From assembly GCF_037975245.1 (NCBI RefSeq), contig NC_092572.1, positions 436,001-500,000 of the forward strand: a stretch of DNA of 64,000 nucleotides, given 5' to 3'. The notes under the pieces are model-generated. The model was not told where the DNA came from and made no database searches. It saw nothing but the letters and a program-made list of their open reading frames with translations. Positions 43,501 to 55,500 of the stretch are shown piece by piece. The stretch's first letter is position 1. Each line of letters opens with the position of its first letter. This stretch comes from Apostichopus japonicus. Lineage: Eukaryota; Echinodermata; Holothuroidea; Aspidochirotida; Stichopodidae. The position numbers and the translations under genes were made by a program.

Positions 43501-46500
43501 TAAGTATCATGATACTAACTCTCCTGTTAGTCAATACCAGATTACATACATAAGCTCAGGGTTGTAAGTATCCCTAGACTAACTTTCCTGTTAGTCAATG
43601 CCAGATTACATACATAAGCTCAGGGTTGTAAGTATCCTGATACTAACTCACCTGTTAGTCAATGCCAGATTACATACATAAGCTCAGGGTTGTCAGTATC
43701 CTGATACTAACTCACATGTTAGTTATTACCAGATTATATACATAAGCTGAGGGTTGTAAGTATCCTGATACTATCTCTCCTGTTAGTCAATGCCAGATTA
43801 CATAAGCTGAGGGTTGTAAGTATCATGATACTAACTCTCCTGGTTGTCATGCCCAGATTACATACAGAAGCTAAAGGATGTAACTATTTTGTTGTCTTCG
43901 CAGGTGTGGAATGTTTCATGTTTGACAAAGGTTTAGTTTCTGAGCAGCTTGCAACTTTAAATCTTAGAAGTTCTCATTTGATTTCCTGAAGTATTTCTGA
44001 TGGTGTAAATGAAATGTCCGTGACATTTGATGTTGCTATTATGCAGTGATTTTATCTGATTGTATTGTATGCTTTTACACAGTGGTGATACATACCTACT
44101 TATATGCACATGTATACTGTTATACAATCATGTTTAGATGGTACTTTTACATTGTGTAAGGTGATTTCAATGCAGGTTTATCAAGGTATGCCCTAGTCCC
44201 TGGTTGATCGGCAAGACTACGGTCATATTACTGTGACAATGGTTGTATGAATGTTTTCTGTATTCTTTCACAGGTATTACCAAGATATGCCCTAGCCCAT
44301 GAAAAGGCTGTCTTCAAGACTGTGGCCATTGTACAGGACACCAAGAAAGTTGTTGATGAGATGGATTTAAACAGTCTGAGTGAACTCAGAGGGATGCAGA
44401 AACCAGACGTTGATACAGAGGATCTCATGGCAGCCATTATTATGATATGTAAGACCTACACCCTCATTACACCGTGGTTATGATACGTAAGACCTTCACC
44501 ATTATCACACCCTGGTTATGATATAAGACCTACACCCTCATCACACCCTGGTTATGATGTGTAGGACCTTCATCCTCATCACACCCTGGTTATGATATAA
44601 GACCTACACCCTCATAACACCCTGGTTATGATATGTAAGACCCACACACTTATCACACCCTGGTTATGATATGTAAGACCTACACCCTCATAACACCCTG
44701 GTTATGATATGTAAGACCTTCACCCTCATAACACCCTGGTTATGATATGTAAGACCTACACCCTCATAGCACCCTGGTTATGATATAAGACATTCACCCT
44801 CATTACACCCTGGTTATGATATGTAAGACATTCACCCTCATTACACCCTGGTTTATTTAAGTCCTTCACCCTCATAACACCCTGGTTATGATATCATTCA
44901 CCCTCATTACACCCTGGTTTATTTAAGACCTTCACCCTCATAACACCCTGGTTATGATATCATTCAGCCTCATTACACCCTGGTTCATGTAAGACCTACA
45001 CCCTCATAACACCCTGGTTATGATATGTAAGACCTACACCCTCATAACACCCTGGTTATGATATGTAAGACCTACACCCTCATAACACCCTGGTTATGAT
45101 ATGTAAGACCTACACCCTCATAACATTCTGGTAATGATATAAGACCTACACCCTCATCACACCTCAGTTACTCCCCTCCTTCTCCTGTCCCTTTCCCCTA
45201 TACTTATGAGTTGCCTGAGTGTCTCCTTTCAAATCCCATATTAGACACCATCTTTTCCTTTCTTGACTCTAGTGAAAAGTCCATCAACGGATTTGACTTG
45301 GAAGAAAGGGGCAAAGCGGCAAATGGCCAACCTTGAAAGGTATGTTGTTGAAGCTGTTATCCAGCATTGATGATGCGTTCAGAAATATAATGTACTAGAT
45401 AAATGGAATGTTCACATGAAAGGTATGTTGTTGAAGCTGTTATCCATCATTGATGATGCGTTCAGAAATATAATGTACTAGATAAATGGAATGTTCACAT
45501 GAAAGGTATGTTGTTGAAGCTGTTATCCAGCATTGATGATGCGTTCAGAAATATAATGTAGTAGATAAATGGAATGTTCACATGAAAGGTATGTTGTTGA
45601 AGCTGTTATCCAGCATTGATGATGCGTTCAGAAATATAATGTACTAGATAAATGGAATGTTCACATGAAAGGTTTGTTGATGAAGCTGTTATCCAGCATT
45701 GATGATGCGTTCAGAAATATAATGTACTAGATCAATGGAATGTTCACATGAAAGTATGTTGTTGAAGCTGTTATCCAGCATTGATGATGCGTTCAGAAAT
45801 ATAATATACTAGATCAATGGAATGTTCACATGAAAGTATGTTGTTGAAGCTGTTATCCAGCATTGATGATGCGTTCAGAAATATAATATACTAGATCAAT
45901 GGAATGTTCACATGAAAGGTATGTTGTTGAAGCTGTTATCCAGCATTGATGATGCGTTCAGAAATATAATATACTAGATAAATGGAATGTTCACATGAAA
46001 GGTATGTTGTTGAAGCTGTTATCCAGCATTGATGATGCGTTCAGAAATATAATGTACTAGATAAATGGAATGTTCACATGAAAGGTATGTTGTTGAAGCT
46101 GTTATCCAGCATTGATGATGCGTTCAGAAATATAATGTACTAGATAAATGGAATGTTCACATAAAAGGTATGTTGTTGAAGCTGTTATCCAGCATTGATG
46201 ATGCGTTCAGAAATATAATGTAGTAGATAAATGGAATGTTCACATGAAAGGTATGTTGTTGAAGCTGTTATCCAGCATTGATGATGCGTTCAGAAATATA
46301 ATGTAGTAGATAAATGGAATGTTCACATGAAAGGTATGTTGTTGAAGCTGTTATCCAGCATTGATGATGCGTTCAGAAATATAATGTAGTAGATAAATGG
46401 AATGTTCACATGAAAGGTATGTTGTTGAAGCTGTTATCCAGCATTGATGATGCGTTCAGAAATATAATGTACTAGATAAATGGAATGTTCACATGAAAGG

Positions 46501-49500
46501 TATGTTGTTGAAGCTGTTATCCAGCATTGATGATGCGTTCAGAAATATAATGTACTAGATAAATGGAATGTTCACATGAAAGGTTTGTTGTTGAAGCTGT
46601 AATCCATCATTGATGATGCGTTCAGAAATATAATGTACTAGATAAATGGAATGTTCACATGAAAGGTTTGTTGTTGAAGCTGTAATCCATCATTGATGAT
46701 GCGTTCAGAAATATAATGTACTAGATAAATGGAATGTTCACATGAAAGGTTTGTTGTTGAAGCTGTTATCCAGCATTGATGATGCGTTCAGAAATATAAT
46801 GTACTAGATAAATGGAATGTTCACATGAAAGGTTTGTTGTTGAAGCTGTTATCCAGCATTGATGATGCGTTCAGAAATATAATGTACTAGATAAATGGAA
46901 TGTTCACATGAAAGGTTTGTTGTTGAAGCTGTTATCCAGCATTTATGATGCATTCAGAAATATGATGTAAAAGATAAATGGAATGTTCACATGAAAGGTG
47001 ATCAAAAGAAATGTAGGTTCTTGTGTATTTTTCGTTTTGTTATTTGTCCATTCTATTTGTGAAAGTTTTGGATGTGAGCAGAGACTTGCTCTATATAGTG
47101 AGAAGGTTTTTTTTTCTTTTTTTCTACAGGTTCATGGAAGAATTGAGTTCATTTGATGACCATGAACTTCCAGAAACAACACTTAATCTTGTTGAACCTT
47201 ACTTAAAGAAAGCGTCTTTCCAACCACAGAACCTGCTCAGAAAAACCAACAGCATTGCAGCAGCTTCACTCTGTAGATGGGTTAGAGGTGTTGTCAGGTA
47301 AGTCAGGACTTGCATAGTTTTAATTCAGTCAGTTTGAGGAGTAACAACGTCACTCTGTAGATGGGTTAGAGGTGTTGTCAGGTAAGCCGTGACTTAACAT
47401 AGTTTAAATTTAGTGAGTTTAAGGAGTAACAACATCACTCTGTAGGTGAGTTAGAGGTGTTGTCAGGTGAGCCATGACTTACATAGTTTTAATTCAGTGA
47501 GTTTAAGGAGTAACAACGTCACTCTGTAGATGGGTTAGATGTGTTGTCAGGTAAGCCATGACGTACATAGTTTTAATTCAGTTAGTTTAAGGAGTAACAA
47601 CGTCACTCTGTAGATGGGTTAGAGGTGTTGTCAGGTGAGCCATGACTTACATAGTTTTAATTCAGTGAGTTTAAGGAGTAACAACGTCACTCTGTAGATG
47701 GGTTAGAGGTGTTGTCAGGTGAGCCATGACGTACATAGTTTTAATTCAGTGAGTTTAAGGAGTAACAACCTCACTCTGTAGATGGGTTAGAGGTGTTGTC
47801 AGGTAAGCCATGACGTACATAGTTTTAATTCAGTTAGTTTAAGGAGTAACAACGTCACTCTGTAGATGGGTTAGAGGTGTTGTCAGGTGAGCCATGACTT
47901 ACATAGTTTTAATTCAGTGAGTTTAAGGAGTAACAACGTCACTCTGTAGATGGGTTAGAGGTGTTGTCAGGTGAGCCATGACTTACATAGTTTTAATTCA
48001 GTGAGTTTAAGGAGTAACAACGTCACTCTGTAGATGGGTTAGAGGTGTTGTCAGGTGAGCCATGACGTACATAGTTTTAATTCAGTGAGTTTAAGGAGTA
48101 ACAACCTCACTCTGTAGATGGGTTAGAGGTGTTGTCAGGTAAGCCATGACTTACATAGTTTTAATTCAGTTAGTTTAAGGAGTAACAACGTCACTCTGTA
48201 GATGGGTTAGAGGTGTTGTCAGGTGAGCCATGACTTACATAGTTTTAATTCAGTGAGTTTAAGGAGTAACAACCTCACTCTGTAGATGGGTTAGAGGTGT
48301 TGTCAGGTGAGCCATGACGTACATAGTTTTAATTCAGTGAGTTTAAGGAGTAACAACCTCACTCTGTAGATGGGTTAGAGGTGTTGTCAGGTAAGTCAGG
48401 ACTTGCATAGTTTTAATTCAGTCAGTTTGAGGAGTAACAACGTCACTCTGTAGATGGGTTAGAGGTGTTGTCAGGTAAGCCGTGACTTAACATAGTTTAA
48501 ATTTAGTGAGTTTAAGGAGTAACAACATCACTCTGTAGGTGAGTTAGAGGTGTTGTCAGGTGAGCCATGACTTACATAGTTTTAATTCAGTGAGTTTAAG
48601 GAGTAACAACGTCACTCTGTAGATGGGTTAGAGGTGTTGTCAGGTAAGCCATGACGTACATAGTTTTAATTCAGTTAGTTTAAGGAGTAACAACGTCACT
48701 CTGTAGATGGGTTAGAGGTGTTGTCAGGTGAGCCATGACTTACATAGTTTTAATTCAGTGAGTTTAAGGAGTAACAACGTCACTCTGTAGATGGGTTAGA
48801 GGTGTTGTCAGGTGAGCCATGACGTACATAGTTTTAATTCAGTGAGTTTAAGGAGTAACAACCTCACTCTGTAGATGGGTTAGAGGTGTTGTCAGGTCAG
48901 CCATGACGTATATAGTTTTAATTCAGTTAGTTTAAGGAGTAACAACGTCACTCTGTAGATGGGTTAGAGGTGTTGTCAGGTGAGCCATGACTTACATAGT
49001 TTTAATTCAGTGAGTTTAAGGAGTAACAACGTCACTCTGTAGATGGGTTAGAGGTGTTGTCAGGTGAGCCATGACTTACATAGTTTTAATTCAGTGAGTT
49101 TAAGGAGTAACAACGTCACTCTGTAGATGGGTTAGAGGTGTTGTCAGGTGAGCCATGACGTACATAGTTTTAATTCAGTGAGTTTAAGGAGTAACAACCT
49201 CACTCTGTAGATGGGTTAGAGGTGTTGTCAGGTAAGCCATGACTTACATAGTTTTAATTCAGTTAGTTTAAGGAGTAACAACGTCACTCTGTAGATGGGT
49301 TAGAGGTGTTGTCAGGTGAGCCATGACTTACATAGTTTTAATTCAGTGAGTTTAAGGAGTAACAACCTCACTCTGTAGATGGGTTAGAGGTGTTGTCAGG
49401 TGAGCCATGACGTACATAGTTTTAATTCAGTGAGTTTAAGGAGTAACAACCTCACTCTGTAGATGGGTTAGAGGTGTTGTCAGGTAAGTCAGGACTTGCA

Positions 49501-52500
49501 TAGTTTTAATTCAGTCAGTTTGAGGAGTAACAACGTCACTCTGTAGATGGGTTAGAGGTGTTGTCAGGTAAGCCGTGACTTAACATAGTTTAAATTTAGT
49601 GAGTTTAAGGAGTAACAACATCACTCTGTAGGTGAGTTAGAGGTGTTGTCAGGTGAGCCATGACTTACATAGTTTTAATTCAGTGAGTTTAAGGAGTAAC
49701 AACGTCACTCTGTAGATGGGTTAGAGGTGTTGTCAGGTAAGCCATGACGTACATAGTTTTAATTCAGTTAGTTTAAGGAGTAACAACGTCACTCTGTAGA
49801 TGGGTTAGAGGTGTTGTCAGGTGAGCCATGACTTACATAGTTTTAATTCAGTGAGTTTAAGGAGTAACAACGTCACTCTGTAGATGGGTTAGAGGTGTTG
49901 TCAGGTGAGCCATGACGTACATAGTTTTAATTCAGTGAGTTTAAGGAGTAACAACCTCACTCTGTAGATGGGTTAGAGGTGTTGTCAGGTCAGCCATGAC
50001 GTATATAGTTTTAATTCAGTTAGTTTAAGGAGTAACAACGTCACTCTGTAGATGGGTTAGAGGTGTTGTCAGGTGAGCCATGACTTACATAGTTTTAATT
50101 CAGTGAGTTTAAGGAGTAACAACGTCACTCTGTAGATGGGTTAGAGGTGTTGTCAGGTGAGCCATGACTTACATAGTTTTAATTCAGTGAGTTTAAGGAG
50201 TAACAACGTCACTCTGTAGATGGGTTAGAGGTGTTGTCAGGTGAGCCATGACGTACATAGTTTTAATTCAGTGAGTTTAAGGAGTAACAACCTCACTCTG
50301 TAGATGGGTTAGAGGTGTTGTCAGGTGAGCCATGACTTACATAGTTTTAATTCAGTTAGTTTAAGGAGTAACAACGTCACTCTGTAGATGGGTTAGAGGT
50401 GTTGTCAGGTGAGCCATGACTTACATAGTTTTAATTCAGTGAGTTTAAGGAGTAACAACCTCACTCTGTAGATGGGTTAGAGGTGTTGTCAGGTGAGCCA
50501 TGACGTACATAGTTTTAATTCAGTGAGTTTAAGGAGTAACAACCTCACTCTGTAGATGGGTTAGAGGTGTTGTCAGGTAAGCCATGACTTACATAGTTTT
50601 AATTCAGTTAGTTTAAGGAGTAACAACGTCACTCTGTAGATGGGTTAGAGGTGTTGTCAGGTGAGCCATGACTTACATAGTTTTAATTCAGTGAGTTTAA
50701 GGAGTAACAACCTCACTCTGTAGATGGGTTAGAGGTGTTGTCAGGTGAGCCATGACTTACATAGTTTTAATTCAGTGAGTTTAAGGAGTAACAACCTCAC
50801 TCTGTAGATGGGTTAGAGGTGTTGTCAGGTAAGCCATGACTTACATAGTTTTAATTCAGTTAGTTTAAGGAGTAACAACCTCACTCTGTAGATGGGTTAT
50901 AGGTGTTGTGCCCTATTTGATGTCTGTTAATTGTAAAATATATATCATGTAACATCAAAGTAATTGCTTTGTTTTATAATTCACAAAATGCACTCAAGTA
51001 ATTAATTCAGGTACATTCCAAGATTAATAAATTGTTTACTTTATGTCCTAGGTATCATCGTCTAATGATTTCCAAAGTTAAACCCCTTCATGTGAGAGTA
51101 GAGGAGACAACAGCAGAAATTGGTGAAGCAGAAAGGAAACTTTCCATGCTGGAAAGTAAGAAAAAGGTTAGTTGTTTATGACTCAATAGAGTAGATTGGT
51201 GTTGATTCCTGTTGTATAGGGTTCTCCATAAATCCCTTGGTGCAACCAGCTAAGGTAACCTGGTGTTATTAGTTGTTTGATCATCTGTTTTGACATAAAT
51301 CTAATCCATTCAGCTACAATAGATTGTGTCATTGCTGTGTCATTGCTGAACCACATCAGTTGTTCCTTAGAGGAATTTGAATCCAAGATGTCAGCCACAT
51401 CACTTTGTGTACCAAGTTTATGAATTCTGTTATTTTATGGGACTTATCAAACTCCTTACAGCTATCATATTCAGTAGTTTTAATCTTTCTTTTCCATTTT
51501 TCCAAAAATCAGAGTTTGGAGGAACGGTTGTTAGATTTAGCTTTGAGTTTTGAAGGAGCAACAGTTGACAAGAATGATCAAGATGAGTTGTCTGTTGAGA
51601 TGAAGAAACAATTAGAGACAGCTAACAGATTCAGAGAGGTGAGTAGGTTATCTTACAGGTTACATCTTTATTCTGTGAAGATATTTGATAGGATCATTAC
51701 TGTGAATTTTGAACATTGTGTATGAATATGAACTAATGTACACATCTAGATATTGTCTTGTTTTATTTTTTATGTAAGCATTTAGGCATAAACAGTAACT
51801 GATTGGTATTAAAATATATGATACATGTAGGCATAAACAGTAACTGATTGGTATTATAATATATATATGATACATGTAGGCATAAACAGTAACTTATTGG
51901 TTTTATAATATATGATACATGTAGGCGTAAACAGTATCTGATTGGTATAATAATATACATATGATACATGTAGGCATAAACAGTAACTGATTGGTATTAA
52001 ACTGTATGATACATGTAGGCATAAACAGTAAATCATTGGTATAATAATATTTTTCTGGTATGTATCTGTTATCATAGCTACTAAATATCTAGTATTTATC
52101 TGCTAGGTACATACCTGGTATATAGTTGCTTCACATCTGCTACATATCTTCTAGATACATATCTTCTAGATACATATCTTCTAGGTACATATCTGCTAGG
52201 TACATATCTGCTAGGTACATATCTGCTATGTACATATCTGCTATGTACATACAGTATCTTCTAGGTACATATCTTCTAGGTACATATCTGCTATGTACAT
52301 ACAGTATCTTCTAGGTACATATCTGCTATGTACATACAGTATCTTCTAGTTACATATCTGCTAGGTACATATCTGCTATGTACATACAGTATTTGCTAGG
52401 TACATATCTGCTAGGTACATACCTGGTATGTATTTGTTACACATCTGCTACATTTCTGGTATGTCTCTGTTGCATTACTACTACTTATCTGGTATATCTG

Positions 52501-55500
52501 CTACACACCTGGTATGTATCTGATACATATCTGCTACGTACATATCTGCTACGCTCATACCTGGTATGCATTTTTTAAATCATCTGCTACATTTCTGGTA
52601 TGTCTGTGTTGGATAACTTCATATCTGGTATACCTGCTACATACCTGGTATGTATCTGATACATATCTGCTACGTACATATCTGCTAGGCTCATACCTGG
52701 TATGCATTTTTTAAATCATCTGCTACATTTCTGGTATGTTTCTTTTACATAACTACTGCATATATCTGGTGTGATATCTGTTACATATCTGCTACGCTCA
52801 TACCTGGTATGTATTTGTCACACATCTACATTTCTGGTATGTCTCTTTTACATAACTACTGCATATATCTGGTGTGATATCTGTTACATATCTGCTAGGC
52901 TCATACCTGGTATGTATTTGTCACACATCTACATTTCTGGTATGTTTCTTTTACATAACTACTGCATATATCTGGTGTGATATCTGTTACATATCTGCTA
53001 CACTAATACCTGGTATGTATTTGTTACAAATCTACATTTCTGGTATGTTTCTTTTACATAACTACTGCATATATCTGATATGATATCTGTTACACATATC
53101 TGCTATATATCTGGTATTAGCTTCTACATAACTACTACATTTCTGGTATGCTACAAGTTTTACTTCCAGATTCCTAGGGGTCCATTGTACTAATCTGTGC
53201 TGCTACTGCTACAATGTGCTGCTATAATGCTACTGCTATAATGTGCTGCTACAAATTTGACTTTCAGATTCTTGCTGTTGAGTACGAGCATTGTCAACAG
53301 ATCTGCCAGTCTGTTAACCAGAGAGAGTTTGCCATATTTGGTGCTGTTGCCATAGCATCAGGGTTTGCTACATATCTAGGACCTTATGAACATCGCTTCA
53401 GGAAATCAGTATTGACCATTCACTGGCCAATCTGCTTACAGGAGAGAGGCATTCCTTTGGTCATGGATGCTATTGATCCAATGAAAGGTAATATCAAAAT
53501 AATATTAATACTGATATTAAAGTACATGGGTAATGATATTAAATTAAAATGAATAATTATAAGTATATGTATGATATGACCAAAAATGTCTACAACAGAC
53601 TGTCATCCTGTTACATTGGATGTTATAGAGTGGCTAGATAAATATTCCAACACTCTGCTGATACGACCAGATGTGTCTACAACAGACTGTCATCCTGTTA
53701 CATTGGATGTTATAGAATGTCAATATAAATATTCCAACAGTCTGCTGCAATTCCTCTAGCATGTCTATATTAGTCCTGAGTCTTTGATGTTGCTTGCTGT
53801 TGACAGGATGGATCATTGAATGGGCCATTGCTACTGAGGCCAAGTCTAGGCCCAGTACCAGGGGACTGTTGAGTGTTGGCAGTAGTCCAAGGAAAGATGA
53901 AATAAAGCAAGAGGAGAGAGGAGAGGTCGACCAGAAGGAACAAGCAGCAGCAAGGGATGAAGATGGACTCATGGAAGAGAAAGATATTACTGAGGAGAAG
54001 CCAGCTGTACCAATGGAACCTGAAGAAGATGTTGATAAAGGTCAGATTCATTCTGTAGTGTCTACCTCCAATATTCTATGTATCTCACACTATTTATGTG
54101 ATATTTGTGTGTTAAAACTGTAACATTCATGATCATGTATGTTACATGTCAATCATTTTTAGTAAGAGCTGTTGATTTTGAGAGGTCAGTTATTCTTGTT
54201 ATGCATGTAGAAAAATATGAATGTTTCTTAACTTCTTGAAATTGTGTCATAAAAGTTGTTTGATACCTCAAAAAAAATTGAAAGAAAATGAAATGGATTT
54301 GCCTTGATATACAAGAGTTTGTGATATCAATGTATCATAAAATTATTGCAGTTAGTTACTAATGGTAATTGTTTAACCCTTCTCATCAAACAGTAAATGT
54401 AATATTGATGCAGTATTTGATGTAGTACTTTGATTGAATTTGATCCAATAATACTGCAGCAAGTGTATCTATCAATCAATTTTAACATTTGTGTTTATTT
54501 ACATCTTATTTATGTCATTTCTTCAGATGAAGAGGAGCAGGAGGTGGTTTGTGATCCTGAATATGAGAATGTTAACACCAATGCTGAGACTATGAAGGAC
54601 TATGCCTTCAGTGAAGCGGCTGAAACCCACCACTCTTACACAGTGGACAACTTCCCACAGGTGACATCTAAAGAATATGAGAAATACATACAGGCAATGT
54701 TGAAACTACTGGTAGGAACAGAGACAGTCACAGAATGGATCACAAAGGGTTAGTTACGATGTCTATATAAGGGGTAGGGTACAGGGATCTTAAATCATCA
54801 AGGTGACATCTACAGAATATGAGAAATACATACAGGCAATGTTGAAACTACTGGTAGGAGCAGAGACAGTCACAGAATGGATCACAAAGGGTTAGTTATG
54901 ATGTCTATATAAGGGGTAGGGGTACAAGGATATTAAATCATCAAGGTGACATCTACAGAATATGAGAAATACATACAGGCAATGTTGAAACTACTGGTAG
55001 GAGCAGAGACAGTCACAGAATGGATCACAAAGGGTTAGTTACGATGTCTATATAAGGGGTAGGGTACAGGGATCTTAAATCATCAAGGTGACATCTACAG
55101 AATATGAGAAATACATACAGGCAATGTTGAAACTACTGGTAGGAGCAGAGACAGTCACAGAATGGATCACAAAGGGTTAGTTATGATGTGTATATAAGGG
55201 GTAGGGTACAGGGATCTTAAATCATCAAGGTGACATCTACAGAATATGAGAAATACATACAGGCAATGTTGAAACTACTGGTAGGAGCAGAGACAGTCAC
55301 AGAATGGATCACAAAGGGTTAGTTATGATGTGTATATAAGGGGTAGGGTACAAGGATCTTAAATCATCAAGGTGACATCTACAGAATATGAGAAATACAT
55401 ACAGGCAATGTTGAAACTACTGGTAGGAGCAGAGACAGTCACAGAATGGATCACAAAGGGTTAGTTATGATGTGTATATAAGGGGTAGGGTACAGGGATC

